A DNA stretch of 64,000 nt from Phocoena phocoena (lineage: Eukaryota; Chordata; Mammalia; Artiodactyla; Phocoenidae): the NCBI RefSeq assembly GCF_963924675.1, contig NW_027077452.1, positions 1,488,001-1,552,000 on the forward strand, read 5' to 3'. Position numbers and translations under genes: made by a program. The notes below the pieces were generated by a model, which saw only the letters and a list, made by a program, of their open reading frames with translations, did not search any database and had not been told where the DNA came from. Shown piece by piece: positions 1 to 11,700 of this stretch. Numbering within the stretch: position 1 is the stretch's first letter; each line of letters begins with the position of its first letter.

Positions 1-150
1 AGTCAAGTTTACATTCCGTGTATTAGTGATATCTTATGATGTTTCTTTTTCTGTGTGACGTAGTTCACGTAGAATCACCGTACCTGCATCCACTCACTAT
101 GCCGCTACGGGCCTGATGACACAGATTTCATTGCTGAGTGATATTGCATT

Positions 151-162
151 GCACGTACGTGC
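151..162. repeat. 12-bp palindrome diagnostic of class A units
   Basis: GCACGTACGTGC reads the same on both strands. Class B and C units carry T instead of C at unit position 152, leaving only the 8-bp core gtacgtac. The site therefore separates the classes and also toggles palindrome length. Confidence 0.85.
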
Positions 163-338
163 CACAACTTCTTTATCCATTTTTTGCTTTCTGGGATATT
201 TACCTGGTACTGTAGACGAGCTTCTTGGGAACACAGCCGTCCCAAAGTTTGGGGTGGCTGTCTGTTTTTGATTTTAATTTCCGTAAGCTCTAGGACCATA
301 AGTGCAATTGCCATAGGCTGTGTTGCTTTGTTTCTTAC

Positions 339-354
339 GTGTTTCAGGAAACAC
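339..354. repeat. Small inverted repeat gtgtttc-ag-gaaacac
   Basis: Two 7-bp arms flank a 2-bp centre. The inner motif ttcaggaaa is shared with the right arm of the 72-bp palindrome. The copies at 38434 and 48915 have the centre changed from ag to ac, with the arms intact. Confidence 0.75.
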
Positions 355-534
355 CATACACTTCTCCAGGGTGGCTGCTGGCAATTTACATCCTGCCAAT
401 CAGCATAACAAGGCTCCCTGTTCTCCATATCCTGTCCTACCTTTCTGGATTTTACAGTTTTTTCAGATGGCCCTTTTGCCCCGGGGGCAGTGAGATTTCA
501 TTGTAGTGCAGATTTCCTTTACAGGCTTGCTTGG

Positions 535-606
535 TTGGCCAAAAAGGGCGTATGCGTTTTTTCCTGAATATATTCAGGAAAAAACGCATACGCCCTTTTT
601 GGCCAA
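535..606. repeat. 72-bp perfect palindrome, first of 37 copies
   Basis: Reading outward from the centre between 570 and 571, all 36 base pairs match, from 'gaata|tattc' at the centre to 'ttggcc'/'ggccaa' at the ends. Each arm holds A5/T5 and A6/T6 runs and the motif gcgtatgcg. The element lies at unit positions 535-606 of every copy: 2282, 4029, 5776, 7523, 9270, 11017, 12764, 14511, 16258, 18005, 19752, 21499, 23246, 24993, 26740, 28487, 30234, 31980, 33727, 35474, 37221, 38968, 40715, 42461, 44208, 45955, 47702, 49449, 51196, 52943, 54690, 56437, 58184, 59931, 61678 and 63425 (starts). As DNA it could extrude a cruciform; as RNA it could fold into a near-loopless hairpin. Function is unknown. 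Confidence 0.97.
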
Positions 607-986
607 GTGCATCATTGTCGACGTTGTGCCTCTTTTCCTATGCTTTCAGGGCAATTCCAGTCTACCCCCTGCAATCGTTTTCCTGAAATTCTGCCCCGCT
701 TTCAAGTCCCCTTCGCAGGCTTACTTCAATATACTTTTGGAAGATAGCTGTCATTTATAACTCTGCAGGTTTGTGAAATACAGTGCCCCTGAGCTCCTTT
801 CTTCAACTCGCTTTCTTGTGAGCTGGGCACAAAACCGCAGGATTGCTTCAGGCACTAATCTGTTTCCAGCAGGGCACGCTGAGCCTTTGGTTAATTCCTC
901 TTCCTGGTGGGAAATTAGCGTTACATTTGCCCGTGCAGACACCTACAGCTAGTCTCTCATTGGTTCTCCCTATTCCTGTTCCTCTT

Positions 987-1008
987 GCACAGAAATTGCA
1001 AGCTGTGC
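987..1008. repeat. Small inverted repeat gcacag / ctgtgc
   Basis: Six-base arms at 987-992 and 1003-1008 enclose a 10-base spacer. In most class C copies (for example at 4480 and 39418) the left flank reads tggcacag, which extends the stem to 8 bp against ctgtgcca. Whether it matters is unknown. Confidence 0.6.
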
Positions 1009-1031
1009 CAAAAAGGAGGTTAAAGGCACTG

Positions 1032-1051
1032 ACTCTCCAAGCGGGGAGAGT
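1032..1051. repeat. Small inverted repeat actctcc / ggagagt
   Basis: Seven-base arms flank the 6-base loop aagcgg. It is present in essentially all copies. The copies at 30740 and 41221 have aagagg in the loop, and those at 35974 and 46455 have a substitution in the left arm. Confidence 0.65.
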
Positions 1052-1747
1052 GTTAGTAAAGCATCTGGAATGGTGAACCCGAGGACCAGGATACGAAAAC
1101 TGAGATGCATTTTAAATCGTTTCCCAATCACACGGTGGACGATACTCTGGGTTTCCCATGCATGTTTTAGCTGGAGGAAGAATCCCTTGAACCTGGAGAG
1201 TTGGGACCCATGGAATGGGTACCATGCAGTATGACTTCAAAGGGTCTGCATTTGCTCACCGAAACTCACCAATGCTATCAGCCTGAAGTGTCCAGCCTTA
1301 TGTCTCAACCAGCTCTGGGTGTAGATGTGGTCATTCCCGGTTGCATCACATGCCCTGAGTGAATTATTTAAGAATTGCTCTCTATTTCACTGTCTTTGTG
1401 TTTTGTTTTCGAAATTTATTTGGATAATGGGATTTATCGGATTTTCACTGCTGCGTTTCGGCCGCTGTACACACGCTTGATTCTCTTACGGAGACATATA
1501 TATCCATGGGTTTTAAGATTCTTCCTAGTCAGGTATATTCCTAGGCGTTGAATATGTGGTGCTGGGTCCATTTCGTTGAGCAAGGAGTAGGTCTAGTCTG
1601 TTACATATTTGGCTTATGGAATGTTATCTGTGCTAATTTCAGTCTCTGGTTTTATGCAGCACCCCAAGGCACCTTTCCCCATAAGCAAGCACTAGTTGGT
1701 TTTCTAAATTTGAGACCCTGTTCTGTTTTGTAATTCAGTTCATGTGT

Positions 1748-3494
1748 AGTCAAGTTTACATTCCGTGTATTAGTGATATCTTATGATGTTTCTTTTTCTG
1801 TGTGACGTAGTTCACGTAGAATCACTGTACCTGCATCCACTCACTATGCCGCTACGGGCCTGATGACACAGATTTCATTGCTGAGTGATATTGCATTGTA
1901 CGTACGTGCCACAACTTCTTTATCCATTTTTTGCTTTCTGGGATATTTATCTGATACTGTAGACGAGCTTCTTGTGAACACAGCCGTCCCAAATATTGGG
2001 GTGGCTGTCTGTTTTTGATTTTAATTTCCGTAAGCTCTAGGACCATAAGTGCAATTGCCATAGGCTGTGTTGCTTTGTTTCTTACGTGTTTCAGGAAACA
2101 CCATACACTTCTCCAGGGTGGCTGCTGGCAATTTACATCCTGCCAATCAGCATAACAAGGCTCCCTGTTCTCCATATCCTGTCCTACCTTTCTGGATTTT
2201 ACACTTTTTTCAGATGGCCCTTTTGCCCGGGGGGCAGTGAGATTTCATTGTAGTGCAGATTTCCTTTACAGGCTTGCTTGGTTGGCCAAAAAGGGCGTAT
2301 GCGTTTTTTCCTGAATTTATTCAGGAAAAAACGCATACGCCCTTTTTGGCCAAGTGCATCATTGTCGACGTTCTGCCTCTTTTCCTATGATTTCAGGGCA
2401 ATTCCAGTCTACACCCTGCAATCGTTTTCCTGAAATTCTGCCCCGCTTTCAAGTCCCCTTCGCAGGCTTACTTCAATATACTTTTGGAAGGTAGCTGTCA
2501 TTTATAACTCTGCAGGTTTGTGAAATACAGTGCCCCTGAGCTCCTTTCTTCAACTCGCTTTCTTGTGAGCTGGGCTCAAAACCGCAGGATTGCTTCAGGC
2601 ACTAATCTGTTTCCAGCAGGGCACGCTGAGCCTTTGGTTAATTCCTCTTCCTGGTGGGAAATGAGCGTTACATTTGCCCGTGCAGACACCTAGAGCTAGT
2701 CTTTCATTGGTTCTCCCTATTTCTGTTCATCTTGCACAGAAATTGCAAGCTGTGCCAAAGAGGCGGTTAAAGGCACTGACTCTCCAAGCGGGGAGAGTGT
2801 TAGTAAAGCATCTGGAATGGTGAACCCGAGGACCAGGATACGAAAACTAAGATGCATTTTAAATCGTTTCCCAATCACACGGTGGACGATACTCTGGGTT
2901 TCCCATGCATGTTTTAGCTGGAGGAAGAATCCCTTGAACCTGGAGAGTTGGGACCCATGGAATGGGTACCATGCAGTATGACTTCAAAGGGTCTGCATTT
3001 GCTCACCGAAACTCACCAATGCTATCAGCCTGAAGTGTCCAGCCTTATGTCTCAACCAGCTCTGGGTGTAGATGTGGTCAATCACGGTTGCATCACATGC
3101 CCTGAGTGAATTATTTAAGAATTGCTCCCTATTTCACTGTCTTTGTGTTTTGGTTTCGAAATTTATTTGGATAATGGGATTTATCGGATTTTCACTGCTG
3201 CGTTTATGCCGCTGTACACACGCTTAATTCTCTTATGGAGACATATAAATCCATGGGTTTTAAGATTCTTCCTAGTCAGGTATATTCCTAGGCGTTGAAT
3301 ATGTGGTGTTGAGTCCATTTCGTTGAGCAAGGAGTAGGTCTTGTCTATTACATATTTGGCTTATGGAAAGTTATCTGTGCTAATTTCAGTCTCTGGTTTT
3401 ATGCAGCACCCCAACGCACCTTTCCCCATAAGCAAGCACTAGTTGGTTTTCTAAATTTGAGACCCTGTTCTGTTTTGTAATTCAGTTCATGTGT
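1748..3494 (+). repeat. Monomer 2, class B / 3' beta
   Basis: It has cattgtacg, ctgatactg, cttgtgaac, aaatattgg and agtgcaattgcc. The palindrome (2282-2353) has the T apex allele. A c-to-a change at 2390 (tatgattt) is shared only with monomer 9. Private changes include tttatctg and cctagagc. The 3' part has gtggtcaatcacgg, ctccctatt, cttgtctattac and aacgcacc. Confidence 0.97.
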
Positions 3495-5241
3495 AGTCAA
3501 GTTTACATTCCGTGTATTAGTGATATCTTATGATGTTTCTTTTTCTGTGTGACGTAGTTCACGTAGAATCACCGTACCTGCATCCACTCACTATGCCGCT
3601 ACGGGCCTGATGACACAGATTTCATTGCTGAGTGATATTGCATTGTACGTACGTGCCACAACTTCTTTATCCATTTTTTGCTTTCTGGGATATTTACCTG
3701 ATACTGTAGACGAGCTTCTTGTGAACACAGCCGTCCCAAATATTGGGGTGGCTGTCTGTTTTTGATTTAAACTTCCATAAGCTATAGGACCATAAGTGGA
3801 AGTGCCATAGGCTGTGTTGCTTTATTTCTTACGTGTTTCAGGAAACACCATACACTTCTCCAGGGTGGCTGCTGGCAATTTACATCCTGCCAATCAGCAT
3901 AACAAGGCTCCCTGTTCTCCATATCCTGTCCTACCTTTCTGGATTTTACACTTTTTTCAGATGGCCCTTTTGCCCGGGGGGCAGTGAGACTTCATTGTAG
4001 TGCAGATTTCCTTTACAGGCTTGCTTGGTTGGCCAAAAAGGGCGTATGCGTTTTTTCCTGAATATATTCAGGAAAAAACGCATACGCCCTTTTTGGCCAA
4101 GTGCATCATTGTCGACGTTCTGCCTCTTTTCCTATGCTTTCAGGGCAATTCCAGTCTACCCCCTGCAATCGTTTTCCTGAAATTCTGCCCCGCTTTCAAG
4201 TCCCCTTCGCAGGCTTACTTCAATATATTTTTGGAGGATAGCTGGCATTTATAACTCTGCAGGTTTGTGAATTACATTGCCCCTGAGCTCCTTTCTTCAA
4301 CTCGCTTTCTTGTGAGCTGGGCACAAAACCGCAGGATTGCTTCAGGCACTAATCTGTTTCCGGCAGGGCACGCTGAGCCTTTGGTTAATTCCTCTTCCTG
4401 GTGGGAAATGAGCATTACATTTGCCCCTGCAGACACCTACAGCTAGTCTCTCATTGGTTCTCCCTATTCCTGTTCATCTGGCACAGAAATTGCAAGCTGT
4501 GCCAAAGAGGAGGTTAAAGGCACTGACTCTCCAAGCGGGGAGAGTGTTAGTAAAGCATCTGGAATGGTGAACCCGAGGAACAGGATACGAAAACTGAGAT
4601 GCATTTTAAATCGTTTCCCAATCACACGGTGGACGATACTCTGGGTTTCCCATGCATGTTTTAGCTGGAGGAAGAATCCCTTGAACCTGGAGAGTTGGGA
4701 GCCTTGGAATGGGTACCATGCAGTATGACTTCAAAGGGTCTGCATTTGCTCACCGAAACTCACCAATGCTATCAGCCTGAAGTGTCCAGCCTTATGTCTC
4801 AACCAGCTCTGGGTGTAGATGTGTTAAATCTAGGTTGCATCACATGCCCTGAGTGAATTATTTAAGAATTGCTCTCTATTTCACTGTCTTTGTGTTTTGT
4901 TTTTGAAATTTATTTTGATAATGGGATTTATCGGATTATCACTGCTGCATTTATGCCGCTGTACACACGCTTAATTCTCTTACGGAGACATATAAATCCA
5001 TGGGTTTTAAGATTCTTCCTAGTCAGGTATATTCCTAGGCGTTGAATATGTGGTGTTGAGTCCATTTCGTAGAGCAAAGAGTAGGTCTAGTCTGTTACAT
5101 AGTTGGCTTATGGAATGTTATCTGTGCTAATTTCAGTCTTTGGTTTTATGCAGCACCCCAAGGCACCTTTCCCCATAAGCAAGCACTAGTTGGTTTTCTA
5201 AATTTGAGACCCTGTTCTGTTTTGTAATTCAGTTCATGTGT
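3495..5241 (+). repeat. Monomer 3, class C / 3' gamma
   Basis: The class C signature tttaaacttccataagc, agtggaagtgcc and tttatttc appears here first. The palindrome 4029-4100 is perfect. The 3' part has gtgttaaatctagg, attttgataatgg, gtagagcaaagag and catagttgg. It pairs with monomer 10, including the shared agctggcat. Confidence 0.97.
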
Positions 5242-6988
5242 AGTCAAGTTTACATTCCGTGTATTAGTGATATCTTATGATGTTTCTTTTTCTGTGTGAC
5301 GTAGTTCACGTAGAATCACCGTACCTGCATCCACTCACTATGCCGCTACGGGCCTGATGACACAGATTTCATTGCTGAGTGATATTGCATTGCACGTACG
5401 TGCCACAACTTCTTTATCCATTTTTTGCTTTCTGGGATATTTACCTGGTACTGTAGACGAGCTTCTTGGGAACACGGCCGTCCCAAACTTTGGGGTGGCT
5501 GTCTGTTTTTGATTTTAATTTCCGTAAGCTCTAGGACCATAAGTGGAAGTGCCATAGGCTGTGTTGCTTTGTTTCTTACGTGTTTCAGGAAACACCATAC
5601 ACTTCTCCAGGGTGGCTGCTGGCAATTTACATCCTGCCAATCAGCATAACAAGGCTCCCTGTTCTCCATATCCTGTCCTACCTTTCTGGATTTTACACTT
5701 TATTCAGATGGCCCTTTTGCCCCAGGGGCAGTGAGATTTCATTGTAGTGCAGATTTCCTTTACAGGCTTGCTTGGTTGGCCATAAAGGGCGTATGCGTTT
5801 TTTCCTGAATATATTCAGGAAAAAACGCATACGCCCTTTTTGGCCAAGTGCATCATTGTCGACGTTGTGCCTCTTTTCCTATGCTTTCAGGGCAATTCCA
5901 GTCTACCCCCTGCAATCGTTTTCCTGAAATTCTGCCCCGCTTTCAAGTCCCCTTCGCAGGCTTACTTCAATATCCTTTTGGAAGGTAGCTGTCATTTATA
6001 ACTCTGCAGGTTTGTGAATTACAGTGCCCCTGAGCTCCTTTCTTCAACTCGCTTTCTTGTGAGCTGGGCACAAAACTGCAGGATTGCTTCAGGCCCTAAT
6101 CTGTTTCCGGCAGGGCACGCTGAGCCTTTGGTTAATTCCTCTTCCTGGTGGGAAATGAGCGTTACATTTGCCTGTGCAGACACCTACAGCTAGTCTCTCA
6201 TTGGTTCTCCCTATTCCTGTTCCTCTTGCACAGAAATTGCAAGCTGTGCCAAAGAGGAGGTTAAAGGCACTGACTCTCCAAGCGGGGAGAGTGTTAGTAA
6301 AGCATCTGGAATGGTGAACCCGAGGACCAGGATACGAAAACTGAGATGCATTTTAACTCGTTTCCCAATCACACGGTGGACGATACTCTGGGTTTCCCAT
6401 GCATGTTTTAGCTGGAGGAAGAATCCCTTGAACCTGGAGAGTTGGGACCCATGGAATGGGTACCATGCAGTATGACTTCAAAGGGTCTGCATTTGCTCAC
6501 CGAAACTCACCAATGCTATCAGCCTGAAGTGTCCAGCCTTATGTCTCAACCAGCTCTGGTTGTAGATGTGGTCAATCACGGTTGCATCACATGCCCTGAG
6601 TGAATTATTTAAGAATTGCTCTCTATTTCACTGTCTTTGTGTTTTGTTTTCGAAATTTATTTGGATAATGGGATTTATCGGATTTTCACTGCTGCGTTTC
6701 GGCCGCTGTACACACGCTTGTTTCTCTTACGGAGACATATATATCCATGGGTTTTAAGATTCTTCCTAGTCAGGTATATTCCTAGGCGTTGAATATGTGG
6801 TGTTGGGTCCATTTCGTTGAGCAAGGAGTAGGTCTAGTCTGTTACATATTTGGCTTATGGAATGTTATCTGTGCTAATTTCAGTCTCTGGTTTTATGCAG
6901 CACCCCAAGGCACCTTTCCCCATAAGCAAGCACTAGTTGGTTTTCTAAATTTGAGACCCTGTTCTGTTTTGTAATTCAGTTCATGTGT
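5242..6988 (+). repeat. Monomer 4, class A (A2) / 3' alpha-like
   Basis: The A2 signature is cacggccg, aaactttgg, agtggaagtgcc, actttattcag and gccccaggggcag. The palindrome 5776-5847 has one unmatched arm change (a to t at 5783). Private changes: tttaactcg, ctggttgtag and cttgtttctc. Confidence 0.97.
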
Positions 6989-8735
6989 AGTCAAGTTTAC
7001 ATTCCGTGTATTAGTGATATCTTATGATGTTTCTTTTTCTGTGTGACGTAGTTCACATAGAATCACCGTACCTGCATCCACTCACTATGCCGCTACGGGC
7101 CTGATGACACAGATTTCATTGCTGAGTGATATTGCATTGTACGTACGTGCCACAACTTCTTTATCCATTTTTTGCTTTCTGGGATATTTACCTGATACTG
7201 TAGACGAGCTTCTTGTGAACACAGCCATCCCAAATATTGGGGTGGCTGTCTGTTTTTGATTTTAATTTCCGTAAGCTCTATGACCATAAGTGCAATTGCC
7301 ATAGGCTGTGTTGCTTTGTTTCTTACGTGTTTCAGGAAACACCATACACTTCTCCAGGGTGGCTGCTGGCAATTTACATCCTGCCAATCAGCATAACAAG
7401 GCTCCCTGTTCTCCATATCCTTTCCTACCTTTCTGGATTTTACACTTTTTTCAGATGGCCCTTTTGCCCGGGGGGCAGTGAGATTTCATTGTAGTGCAGA
7501 TTTCCTTTACAGGCTTGCTTGGTTGGCCAAAAAGGGCGTATGCGTTTTTTCCTGAATTTATTCAGGAAAAAACGCATACGCCCTTTTTGGCCAAGTGCAT
7601 CATTGTCGATGTTCTGCCTCTTTTCCTATGCTTTCAGGGCAATTCCAGTCTACACCCTGCAATCGTTTTCCTGAAATTCTGCGCCGCTTTCAAGTCCCCT
7701 TCGCAGGCTTACTTCAATATACTTTTGGAAGGTAGCTGTCATTTATAACTCTGCAGGTTTGTGAAATACAGTGCCCCTGAGCTCCTTTCTTCAACTCGCT
7801 TTCTTGTGAGCTGGGCTCAAAACCGCAGGATTGCTTCAGGCACTAATCTGTTTCCAGCAGGGCACGCTGAGCCTTTGGTTAATTCCTCTTCCTGGTGGGA
7901 AATGAGCGTTACATTTGCCCGTGCAGACACCTACAGCTAGTCTCTCATTGGTTCTCCCTATTTCTGTTCATCTTGCACAGAAATTGCAAGCTGTGCCAAA
8001 GAGGCGGTTAAAGGCACTGACTCTCCAAGCGGGGAGAGTGTTAGTAAAGCATCTGGAATGGTGAACCCGAGAACCAGGATACGAAAACTGAGATGAATTT
8101 TAAATCGTTTCCCAATCACACGGTGGACGATACTCTGGGTTTCCCATGCATGTTTTAGCTGGAGGAAGAATCCCTTGAACCTGGAGAGTTGGGACCCATG
8201 GAATGGGTACCATGCAGTATGACTTCAAAGGGTCTGCATTTGCTCACCGAAACTCACCAATGCTATCAGCCTGAAGTGTCCAGCCTTATGTCTCAACCAG
8301 CTCTGGGTGTAGATGTGTTAAATCCAGGTTGCATCACATGCCCTGAGTGAATTATTTAAGAATTGCTCTCTATTTCACTGTCTTTGTGTTTTGTTTTAGA
8401 AATTTATTTTGATAATGGGATTTATCGGATTTTCACTGCTGCGTTTATGCTGCTGTACACACGCTTAATTCTCTTACGGAGACATATAAATCCATGGGTT
8501 TTAAGATTCTTCCTAGTCAGGTATATTCCTAGGCGTTGAATATGTGGTGTTGAGTCCATTTCGTAGAGCAAAGAGTAGGTCTAGTCTGTTACATAGTTGG
8601 CTTATGGAATGTTATCTGTGCTAATTTCAGTCTCTGGTTTTATGCAGCACCCCAACACACCTTTCCCTATAAGCAAGCACTAGTTGGTTTTCTAAATTTG
8701 AGACCCTGTTCTCTTTTGTAATTCAGTTCATGTGT
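6989..8735 (+). repeat. Monomer 5, class B / 3' gamma
   Basis: A class B 5' end with private CpG-type changes (cacatag, agccatccc, gtcgatg) is joined to a gamma 3' end. The palindrome 7523-7594 has the T apex. From 8411 onward it is the start of the left copy of a single-unit duplication shared with monomer 6. Confidence 0.96.
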
Positions 8736-11700
8736 AGTCAAGTTTACATTCCGTGTATTAGTGATATCTTATGATGTTTCTTTTTCTGTGTGACGTAGTT
8801 CACGTAGAATCACCGTACCTGCATCCACTCACTATGCCGCTACGGGCCTGATGACACAGATTTCATTGCTGAGTGATATTGCATTGCACGTACGTGCCAC
8901 AACTTCTTTATCCATTTTTTGCTTTCTGGGATATTTACCTGGTACTGTAGACGAGCTTCTTGGGAACACGGCCGTCCCAAACTTTGGGGTGGCTGTCTGT
9001 TTTTGATTTTAATTTCCGTAAGCTCTAGGACCATAAGTGGAAGTGACATAGGCTGTGTTGCTATGTTTCTTACGTGTTTCAGGAAACACCATACACTTCT
9101 CCAGGGTGGCTGCTGGCAATTTACATCCTGCCAATCAGCATAACAAGGCTCCCTGTTCTCCATATCCTGTCCTACCTTTCTGGATTTTACACTTTATTCA
9201 GATGGCCCTTTTGCCCCAGGGGCAGTGAGATTTCATTGTAGTGCAGATTTCCTTTACAGGCTTGCTTGATTGGCCAAAAAGGGCGTATGCGTTTTTTCCT
9301 GAATATATTCAGGAAAAAACGCATACGCCCTTTTTGGCCAAGTGCATCATTGTCGACGTTGTGCCTCTTTTCCTATGCTTTCAGGGCAATTCCAGTCTAC
9401 CCTCTGCAATCGTTTTCCTGAAATTCTGCCCCGCTTTCAAGTCCCCTTCGCAGGCTTACTTCAATATACTTTTGGAAGGTAGCTGTCATTTATAACTCTG
9501 CAGGTTTGTGAAATACAGTGTCCCTGAGCTCCTTTCTTCAACTCGCTTTCTTGTGAGCTGGGCACAAAACTGCAGGATTGCTTCAGGCCCTAATCTGTTT
9601 CCGGCAGGGCACGCTGAGCCTTTGGTTAATTCCTCTTCCTGGTGGGCAATGAGCGTTACATTTGCCCGTGCAGACACCTATAGCTAGTCTCTCATTGGTT
9701 CTCCCTATTCCTGTTCATCTTGCACAGAAATTGTAAGCTGTGCCAAACAGGAGGTTAAAGGCACTGACTCTCCAAGCGGGGAGAGTGTTAGTAAAGCATC
9801 TGGAATGGTGAACCCGAGGACCAGGGTACGAAAACTGAGATGCATTTTAAATCGTTTCCCAATCACACGTTGGACCATACTGTGGGTTTCCCATGCATGT
9901 TTTAGCTGGAGGAAGAATCCCTTGAACCTGGAGAGTTGGGAGCCATGGAATAGGTACCATGCAGTATGACTTCAAAGGGTCTGCATTTGCTCACCGAAAC
10001 TCACCAATGCTATCAGCCTGAAGTGTCCAGCCTTATGTCTCAACCAGCTCTGGGTGTAGATGTGGTCATTCCCGGTTGCATCACATGCCCTGAGTGAATT
10101 ATTTAAGAATTGCTCCCTATTTCACTGTCTTTGTGTTTTGGTTTCGAAATTTATTTGGATAATGGGATTTATCGGATTTTCACTGCTGCGTTTATGCTGC
10201 TGTACACACGCTTAATTCTCTTACGGAGACATATAAATCCATGGGTTTTAAGATTCTTCCTAGTCAGGTATATTCCTAGGCGTTGAATATGTGGTGTTGA
10301 GTCCATTTCGTAGAGCAAAGAGTAGGTCTAGTCTGTTACATAGTTGGCTTATGGAATGTTATCTGTGCTAATTTCAGTCTCTGGTTTTATGCAGCACCCC
10401 AACACACCTTTCCCTATAAGCAAGCACTAGTTGGTTTTCTAAATTTGAGACCCTGTTCTCTTTTGTAATTCAGTTCATGTGTAGTCAAGTTTACATTCCG
10501 TGTATTAGTGATATCTTATGATGTTTCTTTTTCTGTGTGACGTAGTTCACGTAGAATCACCGTACCTGCATCCACTCACTATGCCGCTACGGGCCTGATG
10601 ACACAGATTTCATTGCTGAGTGATATTGCATTGCACGTACGTGCCACAACTTCTTTATCCATTTTTTGCTTTCTGGGATATTTACCTGGTACTGTAGACG
10701 AGCTTCTTGGGAACACGGCCGTCCCAAACTTTGGGGTGGCTGTCTGTTTTTGATTTTAATTTCCGTAAGCTCTAGGACCATAAGTGGAAGTGACATAGGC
10801 TGTGTTGCTTTGTTTCTTACGTGTTTCAGGAAACACCATACACTTCTCCAGGGTGGCTGCTGGCAATTTACATCCTGCCAATCAGCATAACAAGGCTCCC
10901 TGTTCTCCATATCCTGTCCTACCTTTCTGGATTTTACACTTTATTCAGATGGCCCTTTTGCCCCAGGGGCAGTGAGATTTCATTGTAGTGCAGATTTCCT
11001 TTACAGGCTTGCTTGATTGGCCAAAAAGGGCGTATGCGTTTTTTCCTGAATATATTCAGGAAAAAACGCATACGCCCTTTTTGGCCAAGTGCATCATTGT
11101 CGACGTTGTGCCTCTTTTCCTATGCTTTCAGGGCAATTCCAGTCTACCCTCTGCAATCGTTTTCCTGAAATTCTGCCCCGCTTTCAAGTCCCCTTCGCAG
11201 GCTTACTTCAATATACTTTTGGAAGGTAGCTGTCATTTATAACTCTGCAGGTTTGTGAAATACAGTGTCCCTGAGCTCCTTTCTTCAACTCGCTTTCTTG
11301 TGAGCTGGGCACAAAACTGCAGGATTGCTTCAGGCCCTAATCTGTTTCCGGCAGGGCACGCTGAGCCTTTGGTTAATTCCTCTTCCTGGTGGGCAATGAG
11401 CGTTACATTTGCCCGTGCAGACACCTATAGCTAGTCTCTCATTGGTTCTCCCTATTCCTGTTCATCTTGCACAGAAATTGTAAGCTGTGCCAAACAGGAG
11501 GTTAAAGGCACTGACTCTCCAAGCGGGGAGAGTGTTAGTAAAGCATCTGGAATGGTGAACCCGAGGACCAGGGTACGAAAACTGAGATGCATTTTAAATC
11601 GTTTCCCAATCACGCGTTGGACCATACTGTGGGTTTCCCATGCATGTTTTAGCTGGAGGAAGAATCCCTTGAACCTGGAGAGTTGGGAGCCATGGAATAG

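Larger units (their letters stand above)
1..1747 (+). repeat. Monomer 1, class A (A1) / 3' alpha
   Basis: The 5' part has cattgcacg, ctggtactg, cttgggaac, aaagtttgg and agtgcaattgcc; the poly-T stretch is preceded by acag. The 3' part has gtggtcattcccgg, tttcggccgctg, catatatatcc and gtgctgggtcc. It is nearly identical to monomer 8 (12230) and close to monomer 31 (52409). The left edge is set by the window, not by biology. Confidence 0.97.
1..5475 (+). repeat. Older seven-monomer repeat, first copy (period 12,229 bp)
   Basis: Monomers 1-3 and the start of 4 pair in order with monomers 8-10 and the start of 11. Rare marks shared by the pair include tatgattt (2390/14619) and agctggcat. Roughly 20 differences are seen over about 5.4 kb, so it is older than the six-unit event. 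The left limit is outside the window. Confidence 0.85.

Noticed and set aside
105..428. A 107-codon open frame on the - strand in class A and B units
   Set aside because: Absent in class C units, no recognisable domain, and fixed at the satellite period.
123..503. Internal repeat of agatttcattg at 123-133 and 493-503
   Set aside because: Only 11 bases match with no flanking similarity, so it is not good evidence for sub-repeats within the unit.
535..606. Palindrome as a MITE or other transposon remnant
   Set aside because: No target-site duplication flanks it (different sequence on each side), and no internal sequence separates the arms. It cannot be excluded for an ancient insertion.
506..760. 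An 84-codon open frame on the + strand, running through the palindrome and open in most copies
   Set aside because: It recurs only because the DNA repeats. Monomers 2 and 9 have a tga (2388-2390, 14617-14619) and monomer 4 a taa (5783-5785). Differences among copies are often amino-acid changing, and there is no recognisable domain.
1418..1424. Minus-strand AATAAA polyadenylation-like signal in aaatttatttgg and in the T-apex palindrome
   Set aside because: Six-base motifs are expected by chance in AT-rich DNA, and there is no gene to terminate.
1571..1587. Possible CENP-B box (tttcgttgagcaaggag)
   Set aside because: It has TTCG but lacks the required A at position 10 and the CGGG core.
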